Positions 11,899 to 24,365 of a stretch of 64,000 bases of DNA are shown here, piece by piece. This DNA is from Symbiotaphrina buchneri. Its lineage: Eukaryota; Ascomycota; Symbiotaphrinales; Symbiotaphrinaceae. The number at the start of each line of letters is the position of its first letter. Within the stretch, counting starts at the first letter, position 1. The stretch is from assembly GCA_001599915.1 (NCBI GenBank), contig BCIG01000023.1, forward strand, positions 186,001 through 250,000, given 5' to 3'. The notes under the pieces are model-generated. The model was given only the letters and a program-made list of their open reading frames with translations, was not told the origin of the DNA and did not search any database. The position numbers were made by a program, and so were the translations under genes.

Positions 11899-12788
11899 CT
11901 CGATCGGCAACTATGTTAGAAGGTCGGCTGTCGAGCATCTTGATTCTCCTCTGTGATGCTCGAGCACATATCTAGGTATCCCGGGGGGCCTCATGTATGC
12001 TTACAACAAGAACTTGAAACATCATTCCTTTCCCTTTTCCTTACCTACGCACCACACCCGCATTTCAGAAATGTTTTAGTATCCTTCTATGGCTCAGTAG
12101 CATTTTTGCACTACTCCTCCTTTGTTTCCTGGGCAAAATGACATTGCAATATTGCACTGGGGGCGTTGCTGGAACCACATCGTCACGTCCTCATGATTGT
12201 TTCGGTGGAATTGGCGCTCTTTCGTTTGTGTATCATGGCATGGGGTGTCCTGGTGGCGTGGAGTTCCGGACTAAGTGCCTGTCGCATTCTATTTCCTTTG
12301 GTGTTTGGATTCTCCTCACATGATACGATCAGCTTCAGCTCGTCGCATCCATCCGTCAGAGAAAGCGCAGATGGGATTACTATGCACGTGGCAGCATCTT
12401 GGCATGATCTGAATACAAAGGCGTATGAGTAGGGTACGCGTGCGGCTAAGGGTAGTCTCAGAAGCATGTGAACAGCGAGGTTTGGTTGCGCGGACTTTGG
12501 TTTGTCCTGGTTGACGGGAATATCCCCGAGCATTACAGAGCCTTTCTAGCTGGTACACGCTGTCTTGCTTTAACATGTCGTCACAATCTAAAGACACCAG
12601 TCGTCGCCTCAAATCATAACGTGACCAATAATGTGTTCCAAGCTATGGACCATCCGCAAGCGTCAGCGATCCAGAGGTAACCTTTTTTTAGCGACCGTTC
12701 TCTGCCATATTGCAAGCCAAATCAATGCCGCAGCAACGACATGACAGGGGCCACCATCATGCCAAACCCTACTCTAGTACCCATGTGA
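11899..12788. other. Convergent intergenic region, rim15-like (+) and eIF3d (-)
   Basis: About 890 bases between the 3' ends of two converging genes. The open frames here are short and unlike any family I know. It most likely carries the two 3' UTRs. Confidence 0.55.
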
Positions 12789-14640
12789 TTACTCATCCTC
12801 TTCCTCTCCTTCGCCTGCTTCTTCTTTTTCTTCTCCTTCGTCCTCAAACGTACTCATAGGGACATCGTACAGCCTCAAAACCGGCTTGTTCGGGTCCTTC
12901 ACGAGCACGTATTTGCCTTCAGGCATCTTCAAACACATGTCGCAGATTGTGCGAACAATGCCCCACCCGTTGTTGAGGTTAAGATTCATTTGCATGGCGA
13001 ACTCCCGAGGCTTATACCCAACGACTCCAAGTATGACATGGCGATCGTTAGACTTGGGATTTGCTCGAGATACAAAGCTATCCAGATTCGCATCAGCATT
13101 GTACTCTGGATATCAGCAATTTGTGCATTAGCACTGGAGACTCACCCAAGTTTCATCACGTCCGCTTTGCTGAGGATACTCTGTGCGGTCCAGCGAGCCA
13201 ATTTGCAGCTGTTGTTCTTCATCTCTGTAGCTACGACCGCACCTCGCTGGCTGACCAGTTTGGTCCTCCAGTCCAGCGCGCCACCGCTGCCTTGGGCCTT
13301 ATGGTCGAACTCATTGAGTGCTTTGATGGTGAGGAATTGATCATCACCGTTGATGGTGTTCTTCACCACAGCATCAAGTTCTGTGCGAACGATGAGATGC
13401 AGAGGTTCCTCGTCGGACTCGAGTGACAGATCGAAGCGTCGGTATTTGTAAGCTTTCGAGGCCAGAGGCTCAGTCTCTTCGGAGGGGTTATAGAAGGGAT
13501 TCTCATGCGCCATCTCGTACTTCTGGGTCTCCGACTCGATGACGCATTGATTGGCGAAGTTGTGGTTGATGAAAGTTGCTTCGAGTGCTAAAGCGCCGGG
13601 GCTGTTGATCGAGTCCTTGTTACCCTCAGATAACTCAAGCGGAGCGTCGGCGGCGTTCTCGTTGACCGTCACCATGTCGATAATAGAGCCATCGCGCTTA
13701 TCGAGATAGATTTTGTTTCCCTGGCGTAAAATGACCAGGTCCCAGGAGTACACCGACCGAGGAGCGCACATTAGCATCGAGAGGATATTGTCCGTGGCGA
13801 AGATAGTGGCTTCATCTTTCTCGGCAAGTTCTTGGATCACCGGGTCGCTCGATGTCGTTACGTTGTACGCAACACGATCCACAACGTTCAGTTTCCTCTC
13901 AGCGCTCTTGACCGGCTGCTTATCGTACGACCGATCATAATAGTATAGGAAGCCGTAGTGATCGATATCCTCGCCCTCGTCGGTGGCCAGGTTCAGCTTC
14001 AGCAAACGGTTGAAGTCAATCTCCTCCAGCATTTGCCAATCCGGCTTGATGTTGACAGAAGCATCCCGATTTCTCTGCGGCTTGTCATAGTCTCTCCATC
14101 CGAAGCGCCTACCCCTGTTGCCCCGACCGCCGCGGGTGTCATAATTGCCCTGCTGGCCGCCGCGGCCTTGGCCGACTCTCTGGAAAGCACCACGACCACC
14201 TCGCTGAGTCTGGCCTCCACGTTGACCACGTCCACGGAAAACAGTGCCACCGCCCCGGCCAAAACCCCGTGTACGTGCGGACGTACGAGTATTGTCGACC
14301 ACAGAGAAGGTGGATTCATCTTCAGCAAGCTGCACGGCGAATAAGCTGGATGTTCCTGCGCCGTATACCTGTTGATCTAGCAGACACCCGCATCAGAGAC
14401 TTGCTGGACGCGAAATTGGCAGTCTTGCTCACCTCTGTAATTTCGGTTATACTGTTGTCGACCGCCTCTCTCCCGATCCTTGCCCTCTGAGGTCCAGTCG
14501 GCCATGCGCCCTAACTTGTCGCCTTTCGAGAAGGGAGCATACGGCACGCCATTCAGAGTGGACTCGTTGGAAGTTGGCGGACCCCATGTTTCATCGGAAG
14601 GGAGGGAAGAGACTATGTCAGCGAGCGAGATGGGCGCCAT
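12789..14640 (-). CDS. EIF3D: Translation initiation factor eIF3 subunit d
   Basis: Three exons on the minus strand, 14640-14433, 14376-13146 and 13077-12789, encode 575 aa, the expected length. The N-terminus ([17 protein letters not shown], then [18 protein letters not shown]) is the conserved eIF3d/Moe1 start. Residues about 90-150 are an RG-rich, RNA-binding-like tract. The rest is the eIF3d cap-binding-fold region, including [11 protein letters not shown] and [19 protein letters not shown] across the second splice junction. The C-terminus is strongly acidic. eIF3d sits at the mRNA exit side of the 40S-bound eIF3 complex and can contact the 5' cap on selected mRNAs. Introns are 56 and 68 bases, and the first acceptor was fixed by the conserved DQQVYGAGT sequence. 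Confidence 0.95.
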
Positions 14641-15079
14641 GGTCGATGTCAGGGCACGAACTGATCTCGAGCGTTGAGTGCGTGATGGGATGATACGAAT
14701 GTACGAAAAGTCGATGGGGTTCTTGAATTATCAAAAAGTTCAGGTCAGACTTTGTGGGTGCGGCTTACTAAGCGAGCCCGCCCCTTTCCACCCCCCTTAT
14801 TCCTCCAAGAGCAAGCGCTGGGGACTTCCTCGTGGTGAACGAGCCCACGACGATCCACCAATTCATAGGTACCCAAGGATATCTAGTTTCTATATGAGTT
14901 TGAGAATGGGACCATGAGGGCGTTGTATATTAGATACATATGAAAGGATGTCTAAATAGGTTGCAAAAGATGTACAAATCGACCAACAGGTTTGGGTATC
15001 ATTTGAAGCTAGAAGATGCACTGCTACCCACACCGCCAAGCGTATATACCTGGACACGTAGCCAAGGCTCCGCGAGAGT
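14641..15079. promoter_or_regulatory. Putative eIF3d promoter / unc-104 3' flank
   Basis: This 440-base gap lies upstream of the eIF3d start and downstream of the unc-104 stop, both genes reading leftwards. It contains a CCAAT pentamer near 14858 (CACCAATTC). No gene is seen. Confidence 0.4.
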
Positions 15080-18000
15080 TCAATCTCCTCCACTATCACT
15101 TCCGCTTCCAAAATAACTCTGATCAAGCGCCAGTATCCATTCTATTTTCTGAGCCTCCGACCGCGCCGCAAAAAGATATGTGTTGTGAGGCGCATAGACG
15201 GCGAAGACATTCGGTCGCCGTAGTAACTGTGCAACTTCTGGTTGATGGTCCACTCTTGAACTTCGCAAGCTGATCGCATTGATCTCATCACCCTCTGGCA
15301 CCGAGTATACACGTAGGTATGGTCGGCGGAGCTCCACGAATCGCCGTTGCCATCTAGAATTCGATTCATCTGGAGCCAAGAGGTAGCCGCTTTTCAATAC
15401 AGCAGGGTTCTTGGGAATGTGGTGCACTTCGGCGACGAGCGTAGGTGGGCTTGAATGACCATTCCCGGCGACGAAAGCTGCACCATCCTGAGGAGCCTCA
15501 GTGTTCTCCTTCACCAGCATGATTCGATCCGCGTCCTTTCGACTACTCCAGAGATGCACATATTTCTGTAAAAGCTCGCCGCGCCGTTCCCCATTTGACG
15601 CCTGGTCGCCACCAGATCGAATGTTGTTGGTCTTCGTGAGGCTGCGATTGCTGAGGATGCCCCTGGCTGATTCCAGCTCGGCCACTCGTCGTCGACGCTT
15701 CCGACAATCGATAAAGTCGTGCACAAGTGACACACCCCGGGGTGCCCACCCTACAAGGAGCTCCTCACCTTTGATATAATCGTCTTTGGTGTTCATTCGC
15801 CATAGATCGGCTGCACGCTTCGCTGACTGAGGACGGACGACCAATGAAAATAGTCCCACAACGGAATGTATCGTTCTAGCGGGGTACCAAAGTTGACTAA
15901 GAATGAACGGCGTACGTGAAAGCGACCGTGATTGAACTCGGGCGAATTGCTCAATGGAGAATACTGCTGTGTTTTGAACCCGGTCCGACGCTATTTCCCA
16001 AGATAGTCGCATGGAAACACGGTAGCCATCAGCAGTGGTCCGGTCGAGAAGCAAGGAGTTATGCAAACTTGAATCCCATTGCCCGACGACAGTGACATAG
16101 CTTGTTCCGTTTTCGTTGTCTTTGACTAATGGTGGCTGGACAATGCGGAGAGGGACTTCCACACTGCATGAGTTGAGATCAGGGGCTTTTCCCCAGGGAT
16201 CAATAAGACGGATATTTCCGATACGCAGATGTTTTATATCCTGCCATAGCAATAGATCGGCGGAAGAGTGTGTAAGGCTGATGACAATTCTGCGCTGGAG
16301 ACCCTGGTGCAGCTGAAATGTCCCAGGATCCAGTGCGTCGTTCCTGTCCACTTCGACTGGCAGATATTCCCCGGTTTCCGACAGCTCCAGGATCTGCATA
16401 CGAGCAAAGATATCATGCCTCTCTTCAAGATAGTATTCCGACTCCGGTATCCTGGCTGACTTGCGGCCCTTTGGCGTCTGGTTGGATGAGTCTCTCATCC
16501 CATCCCAGCTCAGTAGCTTGTCTAGGTGCATGTGACTAACTCGCGCGAAGACTGAGACCCGCAAGGGGCACTCGCGCGATCCCGCTAGAGGCAGACTCAT
16601 GCTATGCACGCTTTCGAATCGAACAGGACCCTCGTCGAACCCCCGGATCATTTGCGTGGTTGTTGCTCCACCTTCCTCTGATATCCCTGGGATGAACAAT
16701 TGCGCGTGGACGTCTGTGCCTTCGCGTTCCGCGAATCCGATCATCTCATGCATAACGACGTTGAACTTCAATGTCGATGACGGCGCTTGCGCAGAAGAGG
16801 GCTCCAGTGATAGCTTCACCACTCCAACGGGACTGAAAGTATAAGGCGAGATTACCTCAAGTGAAAAATCTTGAACTCGTGCCTCAAACACTGCTGTGAG
16901 CGGAACATCGGCGTCACCAACGAGAGAATACCGGGGCAGGCAAGGCTCCGTAAAGGGATTTTCGAGCTTGAAATGTTGCAAATATTCCGGCCGGTCCATA
17001 TATTGGTACAGTTGACGCATAATGGACAAGCGCTGTTGAAGTTTCTGAAAAGACCAGAGATGAATAACGCAGTGCTTATAATCCACCACTCTAACACCCA
17101 CGCAGGGTTTCAAGGCCGTGTCCAGAGCCTCGTCGTCTTCCCCAGGTATGCCATTTAAGACCAAATCGTAGGAAGATGCGAATGTGTGTCCGCTGTCTAC
17201 GATAGCAAACTGGAACACCACATTCCTGTCCATCGCGATGCTCATAATTTGCGCTTCCTTCAAAGTTGCCGCATGTTGTAAAACCGCCTCGGCCATACGT
17301 ACATATCTCCGATCTCGCCAATGCTGTAAGACAGCTCGTGCAAGATCCGTCTCCCGTGGGCTGAGTTGGCCCGGCCACCTTGGGGTGTCCCTTGGGGAGG
17401 CGGAGACCGAACGGAGCCGTTGTTCGAACTGAAATACGTCAATATTGTAAAAGGCCACTCCTGCTGGACATCGGGGATACTATACCTCCTGTCTCTGTTC
17501 TTCGAGCTGACGCTGCATCTCCTCTTTTGCGGCTTTCAACGACTCCTCCATTCTCTTCTTCTGCTCACGGTAATCACCAATCTCGAGGTCAGTATTTTCT
17601 GCAGCCTTCAACTTCTCCTGGTAGGTTTGCTTCTGTCGCTCCAGTTGGGTCTGCAAATCATCGCGTACCAAGCGTAGCATTTCCTCGTCCTCGCCTTGCT
17701 GAGGTGTAGAGGGCAAGGTCAGCGCGGTATCGAGAGAGAAGTTGTCCAGTGTCCCTGTAGAAGCATATTTCTCGCGCACAGGGTATGATGTCACGGAGTC
17801 CAAATCGTCGTCCACGTCAAGTCTGCTTTCCGGCCTGCCTTTCCGCACAGCCCTGACTCTCTGCACATCCTCGAACAGCGCATCCAGCTCATCATCCGTT
17901 AAGCCGGCAATCTTCTGGTCCGGTCCTAGAATGGCATTTGCTGCTTCCCTGCGAGCAAACGACCAATCTGAATCTCGCCCGTTCCGAGGAAACGGCATGG

Positions 18001-20060
18001 GTGAGTCCGGCCGACTACTGTCACCTCCGAAGTCTGAATCTGCCAGACTAACCGACCTTTCGTGTGCATTCGGTCGCGGGGAGCCGAGTTGGCTTGAAGT
18101 GACCGAGTGTCGCAGAAGGCTTTGCTCAGCCCTTTCGGCCCTTGCTTCTTGAGGGTGGTTGAACCTGAAAATGTGGAAATCGCCGAGAATTATACGGTTC
18201 CCACTTCGCAAACGTTTCGGTTTATCTATGCGTAACCCGTTGACCATTACTGAGGCACCTTCTTTAGGAATTAGGGTCACCACGCCATCAACATTCTCGA
18301 ATGTACAATGTTCGTGGAGGATCTTCGAGCCGTTTAACCGTATCTCAGATGAAGTAGCTGTATCAACATTACCCACCATGGTCGACCCCGGTTTGAGGTT
18401 GTACACTAGACATTCAGCGAGCTAGGTCGGTTAGTAGGTTTTGGCTCCAGAGGGATACTGTGATGGCATACCAGCGGATCGTCGCTAAGATTGACAAGGT
18501 GTGGCATCTTCTTGGGAGTATGTAGCCCCACAAATCCCTTCTCGATACTGATGCCCAAATCTTCAAGGGCCGCTTCCCGCTCTTTATGAATCTCTTCGGT
18601 CCTTTGCAACTTCTCTTCCCAAGTTTGGTTCAGGTCTTGATATAGCTTTTCTGACTGGCTCAACTGCTCGGCAATTTCCGCTTTTGAAACCTTTTTCACC
18701 GTCCCATCTGCGGCGGTGATAGAGACGATTTGTTGCTCTAACGGAGTGTCTGGCGAATACTGTTCGTCCGCAGTCCCTCCCGAGCCTGTTCCACCAGAAA
18801 GTTTCGATCGAAGCTGAGCGAGTTCTTCTTTCAGCTCCCGGATCATGCGTGCGTTCGGATCTTCGTTAACCACCGCATGATTCTTGATGCGCTTGGCCGA
18901 GTCTGCATATCGGAGGGTGCTGAGAGTCTCTTCATAGTTGATGTCCGCCGGGGAGATTGCAGCAATCATTGCCGTCATACTATTTCCACCAAGAGAGTCC
19001 TTCAAGAGCCAGGTCAGGACAGAATCACGGTACGGCACCATGGAGGCGTTCTTCTTCTTCCCGGATGAAAGATCAGCTAATGCTGCGATGACCCGTCCAA
19101 GGGTTGATAACGACCTGTTAATCTCGGCACCTTCTTTCAACCTGGCACCTGTCGCACCAGTAGATGTGGCCCGTTCAGAGCCAGCCAGATCCACCAAGCT
19201 GATCTTCGCGACCTTCTCCGTATCCATCCTTGTTTCCGCATCATGACGTTTCTGGGTCAGTGTCAATGTGAATACAGCATGGGATCTGCTAGATGTCTCA
19301 TTCATGTTGGTGGCAGCGACAGTCCGTGCCTTGTTACCCTCATCCATCAGATTTTCTATCTCCTCAAAGGAACGCACGACCAGTTTCGCCAGGTCCTCCA
19401 CATATGGACCAGTAGATGGATGTTCCCTAACTTTGAGATTTCCCTTGGTCGTTGGATTGAGAAGATCTCTAACCCGCTCATTGTAAATTTCCAAATAAGA
19501 TACTTCCACCGTGCAATTCAGGTCTTTGTCCTTCTGCAGTTCTTTTATCCGTCCAAACATGTCCTGACATATTCGTGGTATCACTCCAGCTTCTTTGCCA
19601 TAGCCCATCATCGAATAAGACTTCCCCGAGCCGGTTTGCCCATATGCGAAAATACAGTTGTTATATCCTTGAAAGGCGTTATCGAGTAGAGGGCGGCCGA
19701 GGTCGGCAAAAAGATCATCCTGTCCAGCAAAATGAGGGTCGTCGCGGTTGAAGCTCCAGTAACTCTTATCAAAAGCAAAGACCTTGTTACCCTCGGCAGT
19801 TTTTGCACCTTTCCCGGATCCTCTGGCTCTCTCTTCGGCATCGGGAGGTGGAACCAGAATGGTCTGCGTATCCTTCATCTGTACGATACATCTTGCGCGG
19901 CGGTCCAACTCTTGGGCGCGTGAGATCAGCCATGGCCTGTTCAAGTTTGACGGAATGGTAAGGGCAAAGAATCAGGGGGCGGAGAAGCTGTCATACCTCT
20001 GCCATTGAACGGCCGCACCCTGACCACCACCTTAATATTTCCCCCGCCACCTGGTGCCAT
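15080..20060 (-). CDS. unc104: Kinesin-3 family motor (Unc-104/KIF1A type)
   Basis: Four exons, 20060-19997, 19910-18472, 18421-17486 and 17428-15080, encode 1595 aa; introns are 86, 50 and 57 bases. The protein starts [20 protein letters not shown], and the motor domain follows with P-loop GQTGSGKS (about residue 115), SSRSH and [10 protein letters not shown]. Next come a neck coiled coil, an FHA domain at about 505-590 ([15 protein letters not shown]...FHIFRFNHP), more coiled coil, a KIF1B/DUF3694-like central region, and a C-terminal PH domain at about 1475-1580 (LKSGYLLAP...[10 protein letters not shown]). This is the full domain order of Unc-104/UncA. The motor moves vesicles and early endosomes towards microtubule plus ends, and the PH domain binds phosphoinositides. 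Nothing in it looks broken. Confidence 0.96.
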
Positions 20061-21162
20061 GCTGGCCGGTGAAGAGCGCGTCGAGCGCGTAAAGGTTAGC
20101 TCTTAGCTCACAGGAAAAGCTTTCGGGCTCCTCGTCGGTGACGGCCTGGCGGGAGGAGCAAGATGGACGGCATTAGCAGACATATCAAGCAGACCTTCGC
20201 AGGTTAGCATGCTCCTGGAGAGGGAACCAGCGGTTATGTTGGTTAGAAGGCAGCATCGCAGTCAGGAGTATCAATATTTGGCCTGAGGGAGCGAAGCTAC
20301 CAGGGATACGGGTACACAGAATAATAAGGCACTAGCTGTAGCTGCCGAGTACAGTACCGTACTAATACTCTTACCAGTAAGGTACCTTACCTTGCGTACA
20401 ACCATGATCTGTGTTCGATACCTAGGTACTTCGTACCTTTTTCCGGACTGTACTGGGCACGTAGGTGCCCTTCCATATATTTGACTGGACAAATATCATC
20501 AAATCTTTGTTTAAACACTTTCGGCGCAATGCAGATACACGAAGCGTGATTACCTTATCGTATGTCGTATGTACCTAATATCGAGCTGGAACATCGTCAG
20601 ACCAGTTGCTGCATGGACCCCATTCTATGCCGTACGAACGTAGAAGTATTTTTCGCTGATACCTCATAACCTTTACGAAACCTGGGGTAGCTGCACATGC
20701 TCTTGCACCGGTAGTATTCTCAATAAAGGCCATCGGAATTGACTGAAGTCAAGCCCTGAAGACGAGCATTGACTGCACCACGTCTCAGCTATGCATCTAC
20801 GGTGGTCTACATCTCTGTAACGAGCCAACATCGTGAGATTATTTCCATTTGGATCTTTAGAGCTATCTGCAAGGACTATGTCAAGTAAGCGCACAAACTT
20901 GAGTGAAAAGCAGTCATGCGACGTGGAAGCAATAGAACAGGCAAAATGTAGGTCGTGGGTAGAGTTGGATGTATCACCCAGACTGTCCCCCTGCGGAGCT
21001 CAAACTGTCATTAGAGGAAACAATTAGGGCTCTCTCTTCCCACCATCTTGAACGTCGTATCCGGGTTCGCCAGCAACGATGCGCCTTGAGCCGCAGTTGA
21101 TTCTTTGATAGAGTTATCGTGTTCATAGTCCTCGCGGATGCTGCGAGAACTTCAACACAGGG
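20061..21162. other. Intergenic upstream of unc-104
   Basis: About 1.1 kb with no recognisable gene. GGTACCTTACCTT-type words occur at about 20380-20440. It should include the unc-104 promoter and the 3' flank of the zinc-finger gene. Confidence 0.5.
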
Positions 21163-23431
21163 CTAAGATTGAAACTTATCCAGGCCTGCACGCCCAGCCA
21201 GATCGAGGAACTTCGACGTCTCTTCGAGCCTATGATGCGTCTTGACATGACGTGCAAGGTCCTCCCAGCTTGGATACGATCTTTTGCACGTAGAGCACTG
21301 GTAGACCTTTTCGGTATAACAAGGACTGCTTTCCTTGTGCTCAAGTAGCTCGGCTTTGCTGAACTCTTCCTTGCAACGGGGGCAGATCCTTCTGGGTCCA
21401 TTCGAATGATCGTTTTCGTAGTGTCGAGTAAGACTATATGGGTCTTTGAACGGGTCGGATGCTTTGGGACAGGATGCGATCTTGCAGGGATATCGGATGC
21501 CTTGGTTCTCATTCTTTAAATGTCTGTCCAACTGATTGTCGGTAGCTTTTGTAGTCACAGTCGTCAAATGAGCAGGAATAGAGCCTCGTGCCATCGTAAT
21601 GCTTAAGAAGATGGTTGAAAACTGTGGTCATTTTGGAAGAATCTGAGAATGGAAAACCACAATCTTCGATTGGACACTGTCGTTGTCCGGCGCTTTGGGG
21701 GGTATGACGTGAGATATGGTGCAGCATTTCAATGAGATCTGGATACATCTCATCACATCTTGTGACAGGGCAGCGGTAGTATCCTTCGACCGTTGTTGGC
21801 ATACAAAGCTGAATAAGGTTTTTCCGATTCGGTTTCGTGACATTCCCGTCAATTTGTGACAAAGGTTGCGACTGCGGTTCGTTAAGGCCGGATTCGGGCC
21901 TTATGCCAGGGAGCTTCTTCGTATTCCGCTTTTGGGATGCAGCGCGGGTATACTGGACTTTTGCATCAAACCCTGCACTGGTCATTCTAAGTAGCAGCCA
22001 ATTAGCATACATGACAAAAACTGGTTAGGGATGGGGGGCATACGCATTTTTCCATTCAGTGTTATGTTTCCAGGTTTCAAATAACTTTGCAACGTGGGGA
22101 TCTATGTCTTCAAGTGGCTTATTGGCCATTATTTTAGACAGTGGTATCAGGATTGCTGATACTCGGACTGTCTTCCAGGATTCCTCGTCCGTTACCCAGG
22201 CCCAATGCAAGTCGGATGCTGAAAATGGGCCAAAGAATCGTGAGAAACTGAATGCATTCGATGTGAAACAATCTCCGGAAGTCATTACAAGCAGTATTGG
22301 ACGGTTATTGTCCATTTCGATGATGTTGGAAAGGCGAAGTAATGCCGGCGAGCTTGTAGCAGCGGTGTAACTCAGGTTGGACGGCGCTTTCTGTCGGATT
22401 ATGATATGACCTTTGTAGTAAGCTCGGGGATGCATTTCAACGTAACTAGAGATCAGGTATTTCCCGCGCTCAATACACGCTCTGACCCTTTCTTTGGTAC
22501 GAGTGGTGGACAACCTAATCAAGGCCACGATGATAGGTTCAGAAGCAGTACTCTTGGTTGTATTGGCTTTTGAAGAATTAGTAAAAAGTCAATGATATCA
22601 GGATTCTAGAACACCTACTGCTCTTGATGTATAATGAAGTCCGTCTCTCAGCGGCCGATCGTTCTATGAAGGTCCGAGTATTGATGAAGATCTGCACGGA
22701 TACTGTAGATATTAGTTAAGCTTTTGTTCCCTTATTCAAAAATTGTCTGTTCCTTACATTGTCCGGTTCTGGTAGTGATCGTACACGAGACCTCATATTC
22801 ATCGATGTCTAGGGATCTTGTCAGCGACACCAAGCGTGTTAAAAGAGGATTACATCGTACCATTCTCCACATTCAAGAGTGTTGAACCCAACTTGATAGG
22901 CTTTGACGATGGAACGGATGCTTTCCAATCGTCAGACGCAGAAGATCTGCCCTCTTTCACTACTGTATCCGAAGGCCGATAACTACTTGGTTAACCAGCT
23001 TCCTGACAATCAAAAGGCTTCATGGACTTACTAACGATCATCTGTGTTGAATACCAAGGATGTAAAACTGTCCCCAGGTAACATTGATGATCTGTCTGCA
23101 GGATTGAAATTCGAGGCTTGTTGGCTGCCAAAATCCTTGCTGACGATGCCTGTGGATGCAGGCAATTCATTATTTCCTTTGCATGCTACCGCACAACCAA
23201 GCGTGTGATCAACAGATCTGGAAGTGATCAGTGGTCAAGAAGGCGCATCTGCGACAATGGGCTTCAACTTACTCAGGTTGCAAGATTGCCTCGCTCTTCA
23301 CTTCTAACTGTTCGAATTCATCGCCGGAATCGTCGTCGACACTGTCCATGGTCAGAAATGAGCAGGAGAGACAGCTTCATGGACCAAATAACTTACACAA
23401 GCCTCATCCGTTTGTGTGGACCGCGTAGCAT
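21163..23431 (-). CDS. Uncharacterised multi-exon C2H2 zinc-finger protein, frame broken near its third finger
   Basis: Eight exons can be chained by consistent splice phases: 23431-23397, 23341-23273, 23217-23032, 22982-22861, 22808-22758, 22702-22619, 22566-22044 and 21986-21163, about 630 aa. The N-terminus is basic then acidic (HKRMR, DDDSGDEFE). The middle is of unknown family. The C-terminal third carries C2H2-like fingers: YRCPVTRCDEMYPDL..H..H, QCPIEDCGFPF..H..H, YSCSFDDCDY, YPCKIASC, RICPRCKEEF and YQCSTCKRSYPSWEDLARH. Near 21530-21550 the frame changes by one base inside a finger with no plausible intron, so the last exon is open only across a +1/-1 shift. This may be a sequencing error or recent loss of the gene. 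A DNA-binding role is inferred from the fingers only. An alternative start is ATG at 23349. Confidence 0.6.
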
Positions 23432-23829
23432 GGTATATAGCAGAATGAAGAGAAGCCGAAGGGAAGGGTGATGGAATGGTGTGTGACGAGAATCAAGCTG
23501 ACGCTCTTCAACTGGGCAATAGCGACTATCGTGTGCCCGACGCTAAGGCTTGGCATCGGCTCAAATGTCGCACCTATTGCGCCTATCACCAGTCGGAGAA
23601 GTTCGAAGGCACCTTCCTAAGGCACCTTCCTAAGACGCGACTGAAATGGGCATCTTAACTTATCTGGGCCCGGGAGTGTCGGATGCGAGCAGACCCTGCC
23701 TATCCCATCTCATCGCCTCTTGGGGTGGTCTTAGCTTCCCTACTCCAGATCGGAGCAGGTAATAGTCCCTGGCACTACGGAGAAGTGCCACCCCACGCCA
23801 GAGAAGGAGGTTACTCGCTGGGAGTAACC
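23432..23829. other. Intergenic upstream of the zinc-finger gene
   Basis: No gene seen. A short direct repeat, AAGGCACCTTCCT, occurs twice in tandem at about 23606-23632. Confidence 0.4.
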
Positions 23830-24365
23830 ATGAGGATGAGGATGAGGATGAGGATGAGGATGAGGATGAGGATGAGGATGAGGATGAGGATGAGGATGAG
23901 GATGAGGATGAGGATGAGGATGAGNNNNNNNNNNNNNNNNNNNNNNNNNNNNNNNNNNNNNNNNNNNNNNNNNNNNNNNNNNNNNNNNNNNNNNNNNNNN
24001 NNNNNNNNNNNNNNNNNNNNNNNNNNNNNNNNNNNNNNNNNNNNNNNNNNNNNNNNNNNNNNNNNNNNNNNNNNNNNNNNNNNNNNNNNNNNNNNNNNNN
24101 NNNNNNNNNNNNNNNNNNNNNNNNNNNNNNNNNNNNNNNNNNNNNNNNNNNNNNNNNNNNNNNNNNNNNNNNNNNNNNNNNNNNNNNNNNNNNNNNNNNN
24201 NNNNNNNNNNNNNNNNNNNNNNNNNNNNNNNNNNNNNNNNNNNNNNNNNNNNNNNNNNNNNNNNNNNNNNNNNNNNNNNNNNNNNNNNNNNNNNNNNNNN
24301 NNNNTGAGGATGAGGATGAGGATGAGGATGAGGATGAGGATGAGGATGAGGATGAGGATGAGGAT
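23830..24365. repeat. (ATGAGG)n hexanucleotide microsatellite with assembly gap
   Basis: Perfect ATGAGG units run from 23830 to the gap and again from 24305 to about 24365. Positions 23925-24304 are 380 Ns, so the true array length is unknown. The open frames reading through it (repeating Met-Arg, His-Pro, Ser-Ser or Leu-Ile) are artefacts of the repeat. Confidence 0.98.

Noticed and set aside
13958-14344. 128-aa plus-strand frame opposite eIF3d
   Set aside because: A shadow of the RG-rich region of eIF3d on the other strand.
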